From positions 4,402,001-4,466,000 of the forward strand of contig NZ_JQNA01000002.1 of assembly GCF_000745015.1 (NCBI RefSeq): a stretch of 64,000 bases of DNA. Direction: 5' to 3'. This document shows, piece after piece, positions 8,014 through 17,582 of this stretch. Each line of letters begins with the position of its first letter. Within the stretch, counting starts at the first letter, position 1. Both the position numbers and the translations under genes were made by a program. The notes below the pieces were generated by a model. It saw only the letters and a program-made list of their open reading frames with translations, did not search any database and was not told the DNA's origin. Source of the stretch: Burkholderia sp. 9120 (GTDB taxonomy: Bacteria; Pseudomonadota; Gammaproteobacteria; Burkholderiales; Burkholderiaceae).

Positions 8014-9477
8014 TTAGGCCCGGTCACGCCGTCCACCGCCGCGTGCCTGCAACTTCACATATTGCGCACGCGCGAAGCGCTTCACCGCGCGCCACATCAG
8101 CGGATAGCGGTCGCCCGGCACCGCGAACAGCACCAGCGCACACAACGCCAGCAAGCCGCAAAACAGAAACGTGCCGCGATAGCTGAACGCCTGCACCAGC
8201 AAGCCCGACAACACGCCCGACAGAATCGAGCCGACCCGCGCCGCGTTGAAGAACAGCGCGGTGGCGCGGCCCGGCGCATGCGGCATCAGATCCTGCACAT
8301 AGGTCATGCCGAGGCACGAGGTCACGGCGACCACGAACGCGTTGAGGATCTGCATCGGGATCAGCATATGCACCGTGCCGGCCATCGACATGCCGACGAA
8401 ATACACCGCGTGCACCGCCGCGCACGCCGCCAGCCAGTTCGGCTTGTGCAGCGAGGACGACTTCGCGCCGAGCGCGAGCATCATCGGGATTTCGGTCAAC
8501 GCGCCGAGGCCGAGCATCACCGACACGTCCAGATGCGTGCCGTTCAGGCCATGCACGATGTACAGCGGCAGCACGATCATCGTCGCATTCGCGGCGAGCC
8601 CCAGCAGCGTGAGCGCGGCGACCGCGCGGCCGATGTCGTTGGCCGACGCGACGCCGGGCAGGTCTTCGTGTGCGTCTTCGCCCGGCGTGGTGAGCGGCGG
8701 CACGGTGATCGACGCCGACGGCTCCGACGCGGTGTCTTCCACCGTGTGGTCGCCCAGATGACCTTGCGGCTCGCGCATACGCCAGACGATCGCCGCGCAG
8801 GCCGCGAAACTGGCCGCGGCGAACAGGAACAGGCCGTAGAAACTGCTGGCGGCCAGCACCAGCGCACCCACCGACGGCCCGAACACCCACGCCGCCGACA
8901 GAATGGTCCGCAAGGTCGCGCTGGCGAACACGCGCTCGGCCGGGTCGCCGACCGGCAACGCCGCGCGGCTGAACGAGAAGACCATGGAAATCGCCGAGCC
9001 GCCCGCGCCGATAAAGACGATGCCGACCGCCAGCAGCAAGCGGTAATCACGCACCACGCATAAACACAGATAGCCGAGCGCGGCCGCCACCAGTGCCGCG
9101 AGCAGCAACGGGCGATGCCGTCCGCTCGCATCGCTCCAACGGCCCGCGAGGGTGCTGGCGAGCACACCGCTGGCGGCGATCAGCGTCATGAAGACGCCGA
9201 GCCTGAACGGCGTCATGCCGGCGCGTTCGACGCCGAACAAGGACAGATACGGAGCGGTGAACGACATCGCGACGCCGAGCATGAGGGTCGCGGCGGCGAG
9301 CGGCTTGAAGCCAGGGATGCGCAGCAGGTCGAAAAAACGTGAGGTTTTCAACACGGGTGGCGGTGGGTCAGGAGGAGCGTGCCCGCGAAACGCAACGCGC
9401 GCCGAGGACTTCGTAGCCGGAACAACCGGGGCATTATCAACCTGGCTTGCGGGCGCGTAAACCCGTGCCGGTCGCAT
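8014..9477 (-). CDS. MFS transporter, sugar-efflux-like
   Basis: The 487-residue protein has the twelve hydrophobic segments of the major facilitator superfamily, split by a hydrophilic central loop (about residues 240-285). Features include an ERAGMTPFRLGVFMTL segment after helix 1 and the loop 2-3 motif AGRWSDASGRHRPLL. The arrangement, with FSRAALP and the later ALTEIPMMLALG, resembles SetA-type sugar efflux transporters, so a sugar or sugar-phosphate analogue export role is likely but not proven. About 50 hydrophilic residues precede helix 1, so the true start may be downstream, for example a GTG just before LKTSRFFDLL. It lies upstream of gnd on the same strand. Confidence 0.8.
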   Translation of the reverse strand: MRPARVYAPASQVDNAPVVPATKSSARVAFRGHAPPDPPPPVLKTSRFFDLLRIPGFKPLAAATLMLGVAMSFTAPYLSLFGVERAGMTPFRLGVFMTLIAASGVLASTLAGRWSDASGRHRPLLLAALVAAALGYLCLCVVRDYRLLLAVGIVFIGAGGSAISMVFSFSRAALPVGDPAERVFASATLRTILSAAWVFGPSVGALVLAASSFYGLFLFAAASFAACAAIVWRMREPQGHLGDHTVEDTASEPSASITVPPLTTPGEDAHEDLPGVASANDIGRAVAALTLLGLAANATMIVLPLYIVHGLNGTHLDVSVMLGLGALTEIPMMLALGAKSSSLHKPNWLAACAAVHAVYFVGMSMAGTVHMLIPMQILNAFVVAVTSCLGMTYVQDLMPHAPGRATALFFNAARVGSILSGVLSGLLVQAFSYRGTFLFCGLLALCALVLFAVPGDRYPLMWRAVKRFARAQYVKLQARGGGRRDRA

Positions 9478-9507
9478 CCCAAATCCGCTTACCTAGAAGT
9501 TTGCGCG

Positions 9508-9804
9508 TCACAGCACGACATACCCGCGCTTTTCCAGCGTCCAGCGATGCCACTGATTGCCGTACACCCCGCAACCGACGCTGAACAGCACGCCGAGCAC
9601 AGTACCGATCCAGTCGGCCGTTTCGCCCCACAGCCCGGAGCAGAACAGAATCACGCTGACCGCCAGCATCACGAACGCGGCAAACCACATCTTCTTCGAC
9701 AGCGCCCACATGAAACCCAGCAGGCATGCGCCCCAACTGAAGCCGGTCGGGACGGCGACGGTGTCCTCGTTGCCGGGATAATGCAGATAGATCCTTGCTC
9801 CCAT
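9508..9804 (-). CDS. DUF2628-like small membrane protein
   Basis: The 98-residue protein starts with a polar region (ARIYLHYPGNEDTVAVPTGF) followed by FSWGACLLGFMWALSKKMW, the signature opening of DUF2628 proteins, and then two or three hydrophobic helices. These are inner membrane proteins of unknown function. AGGAAAGG lies directly before the ATG. It is divergent from the thioredoxin-like gene at 10045, and the 240 bases between them must hold both promoters, although none could be pinned down. Confidence 0.75.
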   Translation of the reverse strand: MGARIYLHYPGNEDTVAVPTGFSWGACLLGFMWALSKKMWFAAFVMLAVSVILFCSGLWGETADWIGTVLGVLFSVGCGVYGNQWHRWTLEKRGYVVL

Positions 9805-10044
9805 GTCCTTTCCTCAATGCAATACGCCGCCACTCGACGGCGCGTGACGATGTTTAACACGCCACGAGAACAGGCGGATGAAAATGCGCGCAAAAGGGGC
9901 GGCCGAGCTCGCCGTGCGGTGCTTCATCGAGGCCTTGCTCACTGACGATTAGAAGCATAGCTGCTACTCTTACCGAATTCACGCGCCGGCCTTCCCACCC
10001 CGCGAAAGGCCTGCCGGCACAGATCGAACCGCACCGGAGCATGC

Positions 10045-10365
10045 ATGGCCACCCAGACCGCCTACTCAACGAAAGCCCCTTCGCGCGCCGAACTCGACGC
10101 CCTGCCCGGCGCCACCGTCGTCGAATTCGGCACCGACTGGTGCGGCTATTGTCAGGGCGCGCAGGCATCGATCGCGAAGGCGTTCGAACCGCATGCCGAC
10201 ATCCGCCACCTGAAAATCGAAGACGGTCCCGGCCGGCTGCTGGGCCGTTCGTTCAAGGTCAAGCTTTGGCCCACGCTGGTGTTCATGCGCGACGGCATCG
10301 AAGTCGCGCGCGTGGTGCGGCCGACCGGCGCGGCGGACATCACGCAAGCGTTGACGTCGCTGTGA
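10045..10365 (+). CDS. Thioredoxin-like protein
   Basis: The 106-residue protein has a thioredoxin fold with active site WCGYC (about residues 32-36) after the strand VVEFGTD, and the conserved cis-proline region in KLWPTLVFMRDG (about 72-83). The usual WCGPC Pro is replaced by Tyr, which should alter the redox potential. There is no signal peptide, so it is cytoplasmic. GGAG lies upstream. It precedes fructose-bisphosphate aldolase by about 90 bases on the same strand and may share transcription. Partners are unknown. Confidence 0.88.
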   Translation: MATQTAYSTKAPSRAELDALPGATVVEFGTDWCGYCQGAQASIAKAFEPHADIRHLKIEDGPGRLLGRSFKVKLWPTLVFMRDGIEVARVVRPTGAADITQALTSL

Positions 10366-10456
10366 GCCGATGAGATAGCAGGTCGAGTCACCAGATTCAT
10401 CGCAGGTTTTACTGCAGGATTCCATCCGCAAACCGGATCAAAAGGGAGCACACCTC

Positions 10457-11476
10457 ATGGACACCCGTAGCGAGCTGCAAGCCACCGTCAAGGCCATGGT
10501 TCAACCCGGCAAAGGCCTTCTCGCCGCCGACGAAAGCGGCCCGACCATCGCCAAACGCTTCAAGACGATCGGCCTCGAATCGAGCGAGGAAAACCGCCGC
10601 GCGTACCGCAATCTGCTGCTCACCACGCCGGGGCTCGGCGAGTTCGTGAGCGGCGTGATCCTCTATGAAGAAACGCTCGGCCAGAAAGCCGACGACGGCA
10701 CGCCGTTCCCGCAACTGTCGGCGAAAAACGGCGTCGTGCCCGGCATCAAGGTCGACCTCGGCAAGATCCCGCTAGCGCTCGCGCCGGGCGACGAAATCAC
10801 CGAAGGGCTGGACGGCCTCGCCACACGCTTCGTCGATTACAAACGGCAAGGCGCGCGTTTTGCCAAGTGGCGCGCGGTCTACAACATCACCGCGAGCTTG
10901 CCGAGCCGTCTCGCGATCGAAGCGAACGCGGATTCGCTGGCGCGCTACGCGGCGATTTCGCAGGAAGCGGGCATCGTGCCGATCGTCGAACCAGAAGTGC
11001 TGATGGATGGCGATCACACCATCCAGCGCAGCGCGGAAGTGACCGAAGCCGTGCTGCACGAGGTGTTCAATGCGTTGCACCGGCACCGCGTGGTGCTCGA
11101 ACATATTCTGCTGAAGCCGAGCATGGTGCTGGCCGGTTCCGAGCACGCCCATCAGTCGTCGGTGGCCGAGATCGCGGCGCATACCGTGCGGGTGTTGCGG
11201 CGTACGGTGCCGTCGGCGGTGCCGGGCATCGTGTTTCTGTCCGGCGGTCAGACGCCCGAAGAAGCCACCGCGAATCTGGATGCGATGAATCGCCTCGGGC
11301 CGCTGCCGTGGAATCTGAGCTTTTCGTATGGGCGCGCGTTGCAGGAACCGCCGCTGCAAGCGTGGAAGGGCCAGCCGGGCAACGTCAAGGAAGCGCAGGA
11401 GGCCTTGCTCAAGCGCGCGCGGCTGAACAGCGCGGCCGCGCTGGGGAAATACGACGCGGCGCAGGAAAAAGGCTAA
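10457..11476 (+). CDS. fba: Fructose-bisphosphate aldolase, class I
   Basis: The 339-residue protein is a metal-independent class I aldolase, which reversibly cleaves fructose 1,6-bisphosphate to dihydroxyacetone phosphate and glyceraldehyde 3-phosphate. Family blocks are visible: GLLAADESGPTIAKRF (about 21-36), GVILYEETL, KVDLGKIPLA, FAKWRAVYNI, VEPEVLMDGDH and the Schiff-base Lys region LEHILLKPSMVL (about 216-227), then FLSGGQTPEEAT and NLSFSYGRALQ. GGGAG precedes the ATG. The stop codon lies inside a hairpin arm at 11471-11479. Related eukaryote-type class I aldolases occur in Burkholderia beside a class II enzyme. Confidence 0.95.
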   Translation: MDTRSELQATVKAMVQPGKGLLAADESGPTIAKRFKTIGLESSEENRRAYRNLLLTTPGLGEFVSGVILYEETLGQKADDGTPFPQLSAKNGVVPGIKVDLGKIPLALAPGDEITEGLDGLATRFVDYKRQGARFAKWRAVYNITASLPSRLAIEANADSLARYAAISQEAGIVPIVEPEVLMDGDHTIQRSAEVTEAVLHEVFNALHRHRVVLEHILLKPSMVLAGSEHAHQSSVAEIAAHTVRVLRRTVPSAVPGIVFLSGGQTPEEATANLDAMNRLGPLPWNLSFSYGRALQEPPLQAWKGQPGNVKEAQEALLKRARLNSAAALGKYDAAQEKG

Positions 11477-11492
11477 CGGTTAGCCGTTAGCC
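11471..11492 (+). terminator. Hairpin overlapping the aldolase stop codon
   Basis: A 9-bp perfect inverted repeat (11471-11479 with 11484-11492, arm GGCTAACGG) has a 4-base loop. The TAA stop of the aldolase is embedded in the 5' arm. The following bases are A-rich rather than T-rich on this strand. A second short hairpin, CGGCGAG/CTCGCCG, follows at about 11507-11525. The pair probably ends transcription in front of the convergent esterase gene. Confidence 0.45.
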
Positions 11493-11554
11493 GTAAAAGT
11501 AAACGGCGAGAGGCTGCTCGCCGACAAACCTCGCACGGCTGCGCGTTCATCATC

Positions 11555-11583
11555 GCGCGGCGTCCTTTATAAAGGCGCCGCGC
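11555..11583 (-). terminator. Extended hairpin at the end of the esterase gene
   Basis: An 8-bp GC arm (11555-11562 with 11576-11583) encloses the 12-base palindrome CCTTTATAAAGG (11564-11575), giving an almost uninterrupted hairpin with one bulged base. The esterase stop codon (11567-11569) sits within it. It probably terminates the minus-strand esterase transcript, and possibly the convergent aldolase transcript too. Confidence 0.45.
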
Positions 11584-12592
11584 CGAACGCCTGCCGCTGC
11601 GCAAGCGAGACGAAAGCCTGCGCGTCACGCGCGGCCTCCACCACCGGCGCCATCCCGAAGAACTCATGCGTCGCGCCGCGATAATTGCGGTGCTCCACCG
11701 CTACGCCCGCCGTATGCAGTTTCTGCACCAGCGTCTCACCGTCCGAGCGTAACGGATCGATGCCCGCGGTCACCACCACCGTCGGCGGCAAACGGGACAG
11801 GTCGGCGCTCACCACATCGATCAACAGGCTGGTCAGATCGCTCTCGCTATTGATCACGTTCTGCATGAACCACAGCATCATCGGCTTGTTCAGCGGCCGC
11901 GCATTGCGGTTCTCTTCATAAGATACCGACACGATATTGTTGCTCGCCACCGGATAGATCAGCGTTTGATGCATGGGCGTGTGCATGCCGGCATCGCGAG
12001 CGCGGATCGACACGTTGATCGCCAGATTCGCGCCCGCGCTCTCGCCCATCACGGCGAGTTTCTCCGGATCGCCGCCGAGGCTCGCCGCATTCTCGACCAG
12101 CCAGTGCCACGCGCTGAACGCGTCGTCGTGCGCCGCCGGCAGACGATGTTCGGGCGCTTGCCGGTAATGCGCGGACACGACGATCGCGTGGCTTTGCGCG
12201 GCGATGGCGCGCGGCGTTGCGTCGTAAGTGTCGAGATCGGCGATCACCCAGCCGCCGCCGTGAAAATACAGCATCAGCGGGAACGGCCCCTCGCCTTGCG
12301 GCGTATAAACGCGCGCCGGATTGCCATGGCCTGCCGCGCCCGGAATCACGATGTCTTCAGTACGCACCGCCTCCAGTTCCAGCGAAGGCCGCGCGCTGAA
12401 CGCCGGCTGCGTCATCAGTTTCTTGACGGCGTCGGCGGGCGTGGGCTGTTTTCTCGCCTCCGCTACCGTGCATTTTTCGATCGGTTTGGGATTGAGGCTC
12501 TTCAGTGCGTCGAGCACGGCCTTCATATCGGGATCGGCATGTCCGGTGGGATCGAGTCCCACCATGCCTTTGATCGTGTCGCCGAGTGTCAT
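11567..12592 (-). CDS. Alpha/beta hydrolase, HSL-type esterase/lipase
   Basis: The 341-residue protein shows hormone-sensitive lipase family features: the oxyanion-hole motif HGGGWV (about residue 115), YRQAPEHRLPAAHDDA, the nucleophile elbow GESAGANLA (about 190), the Asp-containing GIDPLRSDGE (about 285) and the catalytic His in ATHEFFGM (about 315). An N-terminal cap of about 85 residues is present. It probably hydrolyses short-chain esters in the cytoplasm. The start at 12592 has AGGAG; an upstream in-frame start at 12682 is less likely. A 16-nt element shared with another gene lies about 90 bases upstream. Confidence 0.9.
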   Translation of the reverse strand: MTLGDTIKGMVGLDPTGHADPDMKAVLDALKSLNPKPIEKCTVAEARKQPTPADAVKKLMTQPAFSARPSLELEAVRTEDIVIPGAAGHGNPARVYTPQGEGPFPLMLYFHGGGWVIADLDTYDATPRAIAAQSHAIVVSAHYRQAPEHRLPAAHDDAFSAWHWLVENAASLGGDPEKLAVMGESAGANLAINVSIRARDAGMHTPMHQTLIYPVASNNIVSVSYEENRNARPLNKPMMLWFMQNVINSESDLTSLLIDVVSADLSRLPPTVVVTAGIDPLRSDGETLVQKLHTAGVAVEHRNYRGATHEFFGMAPVVEAARDAQAFVSLAQRQAFGAAPL

Positions 12593-12677
12593 GTCGCAAC
12601 TCCTGATGGGTGAAGGCACGGACCCATCGGAGGCACTTTCAAAGCGGCGCTCGACGACCGTGTATGCGGTCGAATTC

Positions 12678-12693
12678 AGCAAGCGCTATACCC
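12678..12693 (-). promoter_or_regulatory. Copy 1 of a 16-nt element shared by two upstream regions
   Basis: On the minus strand this reads GGGTATAGCGCTTGCT. The identical 16 bases occur at 28880-28895, upstream of the DUF2934 gene, in the same orientation and at a similar distance (about 86-101 here, 101-116 there) from the start codon. It contains a TATAGC that could act as a -10 hexamer. Regulation by a common factor is inferred only. Confidence 0.3.
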
Positions 12694-12759
12694 ATCGAAC
12701 GAAGCATTCAACGGCCCATTCGATGGCGAAACATCAGACTAAACGCTCAGCACTAACGC

Positions 12760-15700
12760 TCAGCGGTTCGCGGTGGTTGCGCGCGCAATCTTGTCGAGCA
12801 GCGCCTGCAACGAAACCGGTTTGCCGAGATGGCCGTCGTAGCCCGCGCGAATCGCACGCGTGGCATCCTGCGGACGGCCGAAGCCGGTCAGCGCGAGCGC
12901 CGGCACCGCAGCGGTGGCCGGCAGCTTGCGCAACGCCGCGATCAGCTCATAGCCGTCCATGCCCGGCATGCCGATATCCGACAGAATCAGATCGAACGTC
13001 TGATGCGCGGCGACCGCCAGCGCGGCCGCGCCATTGGTTTGCGGCCACACCTGCGCGCCTTCCATTTCGAGCAGGCCCTGAAACGCTTGCAGGCTCTCTA
13101 CCGCGTCGTCGACCAGCAGAATGCGCATGCCCTTCAGCAGACTGGCGTCGCCCTGAGCCTCGCGCGGTTCGATTCGCGGCGCGGCATTGTCGGCCGGCAG
13201 CCAGACGCGGAAACGCGCGCCCTTGCCCGCGCCCGCCGACTCCGCTTCGACCCGTCCGCCATGCATTTCGCTCAGTTGCTTGACGAGCGCGAGTCCAATG
13301 CCCAGGCCGCCGCTATGCCGCCGGTGCGCGCCCTCCGCCTGGCTGAACATATCGAACACGTTGGGCAGAAACGCCGCCTCGATGCCGCGCCCGGTATCGC
13401 GCACTTCAATGCACGCATGGTCGTTCTCGCGCGACAGTTGCAGCGTCACGCGTCCGCCCGGCGGCGTGAACTTCACCGCGTTGCTGACGAGGTTCCACAG
13501 AATCTGTTCGAAGCGCACGGCGTCGGCGTCGATAAAAAACGGCTCGGCGACGCCGATCACCTCGACGCTCACCTGATGCGCGGACGCATCCGCCTCGATC
13601 GCGCTGGCCACCTGCGCGGTGATCGCCGCGATATCGACCCGCGAGCGTTCCAGCGCCAGCTTGCCGGTACGCACGCGCGACAGGTCCAGCAAGTCATCGA
13701 TGATCTTCGCAAGGCTGATCACCGAACGGCGGATCGCGTCGGCCGCGTCGCGCACTACCGGCAAGCCCTGGGTGGACGGCGCGCGATCCAGCATGTCCGC
13801 TTTCACATGAATCAGGTTGAGCGGATTCTTCAGTTCATGCGACAGCACCGCGAGAAATTCGTCCTTCAGGCGGCTGGCGGCTTCCACCTTCTGCCGCACC
13901 GAGCGTTCCAGCGAAATCTTGCGTTGTTCGAGCGCCTCGGTGCCTTTGCGCTCGGTCAGATCGCGTACGATCTTCGCGAAGCCGCTGAAACTGTCCGACG
14001 CGACCGGCGTAATCACACCGCTGCAATAGAGCCGCGCGCCGCTCTTATGGACGTACCAGCGCTCGTCTTCCGCGCGGCCGTCGTTCTGTGCGCGGCGCCG
14101 TTCGCTGGCGGATTCGTTGGCTTCACGCTCTTCCGGCAGGTACAGGCGGTCGAGCGTTTGTCCGACCATCTCGTGTTCGCTGTAACCGAAAATACGCTCG
14201 GCGCCCTTATTCCAGGTCGCCACGCGCCCGTCCATGTCCTGCACGATGATCGCGAAATCATTCGTGCTTTGCGCGGCCAGATGCAGGCGCTCTTCACTGG
14301 AGCGCACCAGTTGCTCGGCACGCCGCAGCGCCGAGATATCGACGATGGTCAGCACCGCGCCCTCGATGCGATCGTCGGTGGTGCGATACGGCGACAGCCG
14401 CGTGAGGAAATGGCGCCCGTTGATGCCGCGAATCTCGCGTTCGATCAGTTGCAGCGAATCGAATACGGCAACCGTGTCGTCGGCCAGTTGCGGGTAGTCG
14501 AGCCGGTGTGTGATGTCGTGCAGCGGACGGCCCACGTCCGACGGAATCACGTTGAACAGTTCCGTGGCGGCGGGCGTATAGCGCTTGATACGCATCTCTC
14601 GATCCACGAACACCGTCGCGATGCCGGTCGACGCGATCACGTTCTGCAAGTCGTCTTTGGCCTTGCTGGTTTCCTCGATCTTGGCCTGCAACTCGGCATT
14701 GACGGTAAACAGTTCCTCGTTCAACGACTGCAATTCTTCCTTGCTGGTCTCGAGTTCTTCGGTGGCGGCGCGCAGTTCCTCGTTGATCGCCTGCAATTCT
14801 TCGTTCGACGCCTTCAGCTCTTCCGTCGAGGCTTCCGACTGCTCGACCGTCGAGCGCAATTCCTGTTTCGTACGATGCAGTTCGTCCTCGAGATGCACCA
14901 GCAGCGAATCCTGTGCGGCAGGCTGGGTCCGCGGCCCGAGCGCTCCGGCAGCAGCGCCGGCCGCGACCTCCTCGAACACCACCAGCGCGAATTCCGGCGC
15001 GTCCTCCGAACGGCGATAAGGGCGCACGATGATCCGCACGCGCGCTTCCGGCGTGAATTCGATCGACGCCGTGGTCACTTCGCTATTGCCGCGCAGCGAC
15101 TGGAACAGCGCCGCGCGCAATTGCAGACGCAGCGCCGGGTTCACCAGCATGATCAGGTTGTACGACGGCTCGCCGCGCGCGAAACGCAGATAGCGGCCGG
15201 CATGCTCGGAGATATGCAGGATGTTCGCGTCGGTATCGACCACGATGCTCGGCGGCGCATACAGCTCGAGAATGCGGTGATGCAGCGCCGAGAACGGCAA
15301 CGCCTGCGGTAGCGGCTGCACCGGGCCGGCGTAGGGGGTGGCGCTCACGCCGCCGTGCTGAATGACCGGCATGCTGATCGGCGGACGCACCGCGGTCGTC
15401 ACGCGGTTCGCGCGGTAGATGCGGTTTTTCTTGTCGACCGGGGTGAAGAGTTCGCCGGCCGCCTCTGCGGATTCGGAGCTGCCGAGCAACAGATAACCGC
15501 CCGGCTGCAACGCGAAATGGAACATTTGCAGCACCTGGCTCTGCACGCTGCGGTCGAGATAGATCAGCAGATTGCGGCACGACACCAGGTCGACGCGCGA
15601 AAACGGCGGATCGCGCAGCACGTTGTGCACCGCGAACAGCACCCGTTCGCGGATCGGCTTGCTGACCCGGAAGTGCGAGCGCTCCGGCGTGAAAAACTGC

Positions 15701-16980
15701 CGCAGGCGTTGCGCGGAAACATCCGCCGTAATCGACTCCGGATAGAGCCCCGCACGCGCGAACGCGATAGCGCGTTCGTCGATGTCGGTGGCGAATAGCT
15801 GCACCGGAATGCCGTCGTGATGCGCGGGGTGGTCGGCGAGCAGCATGGCGAGCGAATAGGCTTCCTCGCCCGTCGCGCAACCGGCGACCCACACGCGCAG
15901 CGGATCGTCCTCGGATTTCTTCTGGAACAGCTTCGGCACGATCTCGCGCTCGACCACCTCGAAAGTCTCGCGGTCGCGGAAGAAATTCGTCACGCCGATC
16001 AGCATGTCCTTGAGCAGCGCCGGGGTTTCTTCCGGATGCGTGAGCACATAGTCCTGGTAACTCTGCAGATCGGGAATTCCGTTGACCTGCAAACGGCGTT
16101 CGATACGCCGCAGAATCGTCGCGCGTTTGTAATGGCGGAAGTCGTGGCCGGTGCGCGCGCGCAACGTGGCGAGCACGCCGAGCAACGCGCGCTCGGCGGT
16201 GGAGGCCGCGTCGGGCTGGGCGGCGGCGAGCGCTTCGGGTTCTTCTTCGGCGGCCGGCAGGCGGATCGCGCGGGCGTTGTCGGCCAGTTCGCGGAGCTTG
16301 CGCGGCATCTCGGCGGCCGGCAGCGCGAAGTCGATCATGCCGGTCGCCATCGCGTTCTGCGGCATTTCCGGGTACTCGGCGTCCGACGGCTGCTGCGCGA
16401 TCGTCACGCCGCCCTGCTCCTTGATCCGGCCAATCCCGGTCGAGCCGTCCGCGCCCGTGCCGGAAAGCACGATCGCAATGGACCGCTCGCGGTGCGTGTC
16501 GGCGAGGCTGCGAAAGAACAGGTCGATCGCGATCGGGCGGCCACGCGGCCGCCCGACTTCGGTCGGCGTCAGGTGGCCGTCGTCGAGCGCGAGGTCGTGC
16601 GACGGCGAGATCACGTAGACGTGGTTCTTTTCCACCTGAACCGGGTGTTGAACCTGCAGCACCGGCATGCGGGTGGCGTGTTGCAGCACCTGGTCGGCGC
16701 TGCTCGCATGGTTGGGCGACAAATGCAGCACGACCACGAAGGCCATATCCATATCGGCCGGCGCGTTCTCGAAGAAACGCAGTAGCGCCTGCACGCCGCC
16801 CGCGGACGCGCCAATGCCGACCACTGGAAAATTCAATGGGCTCGACTCGGACGCAGCCGTCTGCGCCGAAGTCGCGGCGGCGCTTTCGGCGTGGGTGGAG
16901 GTTCCTGTTTGCGTGCTCGTGGTCGCCGTGGTCTGCGCGTTGGCTGGAGACGCCCCTGCTTCACTGCCGGTCATACCCAT
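12760..16980 (-). CDS. CheB-CheR-PAS hybrid histidine kinase fusion with receiver domain
   Basis: This 1406-residue protein joins a methylesterase, a methyltransferase and a hybrid kinase. Approximate order: low-complexity N-terminus 1-48; CheB domain 50-240 with GIGASAGG (Ser), HLSPNHAS (His) and GTGADGSTG (Asp); CheR domain 262-530 with RVWVAGCATGEEAYS as SAM-binding motif; a PAS-like region; a long coiled coil about 690-780 of EELKASNEELQ-type heptads; two PAS domains; HisKA with LSHELKNPLN (about 1062); HATPase with NLVSNAVKF; and a receiver about 1284-1400 with Asp in LSDIGMPGMDGY. No membrane segment or receptor gene is adjacent. Such fusions occur in many proteobacteria; the methylated target and the output of this one are unknown. 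Confidence 0.93.
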   Translation of the reverse strand: MGMTGSEAGASPANAQTTATTSTQTGTSTHAESAAATSAQTAASESSPLNFPVVGIGASAGGVQALLRFFENAPADMDMAFVVVLHLSPNHASSADQVLQHATRMPVLQVQHPVQVEKNHVYVISPSHDLALDDGHLTPTEVGRPRGRPIAIDLFFRSLADTHRERSIAIVLSGTGADGSTGIGRIKEQGGVTIAQQPSDAEYPEMPQNAMATGMIDFALPAAEMPRKLRELADNARAIRLPAAEEEPEALAAAQPDAASTAERALLGVLATLRARTGHDFRHYKRATILRRIERRLQVNGIPDLQSYQDYVLTHPEETPALLKDMLIGVTNFFRDRETFEVVEREIVPKLFQKKSEDDPLRVWVAGCATGEEAYSLAMLLADHPAHHDGIPVQLFATDIDERAIAFARAGLYPESITADVSAQRLRQFFTPERSHFRVSKPIRERVLFAVHNVLRDPPFSRVDLVSCRNLLIYLDRSVQSQVLQMFHFALQPGGYLLLGSSESAEAAGELFTPVDKKNRIYRANRVTTAVRPPISMPVIQHGGVSATPYAGPVQPLPQALPFSALHHRILELYAPPSIVVDTDANILHISEHAGRYLRFARGEPSYNLIMLVNPALRLQLRAALFQSLRGNSEVTTASIEFTPEARVRIIVRPYRRSEDAPEFALVVFEEVAAGAAAGALGPRTQPAAQDSLLVHLEDELHRTKQELRSTVEQSEASTEELKASNEELQAINEELRAATEELETSKEELQSLNEELFTVNAELQAKIEETSKAKDDLQNVIASTGIATVFVDREMRIKRYTPAATELFNVIPSDVGRPLHDITHRLDYPQLADDTVAVFDSLQLIEREIRGINGRHFLTRLSPYRTTDDRIEGAVLTIVDISALRRAEQLVRSSEERLHLAAQSTNDFAIIVQDMDGRVATWNKGAERIFGYSEHEMVGQTLDRLYLPEEREANESASERRRAQNDGRAEDERWYVHKSGARLYCSGVITPVASDSFSGFAKIVRDLTERKGTEALEQRKISLERSVRQKVEAASRLKDEFLAVLSHELKNPLNLIHVKADMLDRAPSTQGLPVVRDAADAIRRSVISLAKIIDDLLDLSRVRTGKLALERSRVDIAAITAQVASAIEADASAHQVSVEVIGVAEPFFIDADAVRFEQILWNLVSNAVKFTPPGGRVTLQLSRENDHACIEVRDTGRGIEAAFLPNVFDMFSQAEGAHRRHSGGLGIGLALVKQLSEMHGGRVEAESAGAGKGARFRVWLPADNAAPRIEPREAQGDASLLKGMRILLVDDAVESLQAFQGLLEMEGAQVWPQTNGAAALAVAAHQTFDLILSDIGMPGMDGYELIAALRKLPATAAVPALALTGFGRPQDATRAIRAGYDGHLGKPVSLQALLDKIARATTANR

Positions 16981-17180
16981 CCTTGTGTGCTGCGCTGCGT
17001 CCCAGCGGCCTCGCCGTCATTGCGACGTGGGCCTCCCTTTGTTCAGCCCGCATTGTCGCGTGTGTCGGGCCGCATTGCAAAGGCTGGGATGGGGCTGGAC
17101 GGGGTCGGTGCGGGCGCTGGGCCGCCCGCTTCCTGCTCGCCTGGGGTTCGCCTGGGGTTCGCCTGGTACTCGCGGCGTCC

Positions 17181-17453
17181 TTATTGCCCCTTTGTGTCGC
17201 TGCTGGCGTCGGCGCCGGGGGTATTGGTCGAATCGGTCATCGGCTTTTTGGCCTTCTTCGTGTGATGCTTTTTCATCGACTTATGTGCGCTCGCGCCGGA
17301 CGCCTGCATGTCACCGCCCTCGCGGGTCGAACCGGCGTTGGTGCCCGCGTTCGGGTCGTTGCCCGCCGCGCCGCCGCCCCCGCTGCCTTGCGCCATGGCC
17401 AGCGACGAGGCCGCGAGCAACGTTGAGATGAGCAATGCGTGTTTGATCTTCAT
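17181..17453 (-). CDS. Small exported Lys/His-rich protein
   Basis: The 90-residue product has a clear signal peptide (MKIKHALLISTLLAASSLAMAQ, cleavage predicted after AMA, about residue 21). The mature part is Gly, Asn and Ser rich, then carries a basic His/Lys cluster (HKSMKKHHTKKAKK) and a polar tail, and is probably disordered in the periplasm. It sits between two hybrid kinases on the same strand, with about 200 bases on the kinase side and 130 on the other. Function and family are not recognised. Confidence 0.7.
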   Translation of the reverse strand: MKIKHALLISTLLAASSLAMAQGSGGGGAAGNDPNAGTNAGSTREGGDMQASGASAHKSMKKHHTKKAKKPMTDSTNTPGADASSDTKGQ

Positions 17454-17582
17454 GATCCTTCTCCCGTTCCTGAAAGTAGCGGGTCGCGCCGGCTGCGCCA
17501 GCCGGATACGCGAACCTCGTCTACTTCACAGCAAGGGGTGTGCCGCGAGTCATGAAACGCTTCGAACACGCCGCGCCACGCC

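Noticed and set aside
12829..15312. An 827-codon plus-strand frame antisense to the CheB-CheR kinase
   Set aside because: Arises from codon bias of the true gene on the other strand; no recognisable protein features.
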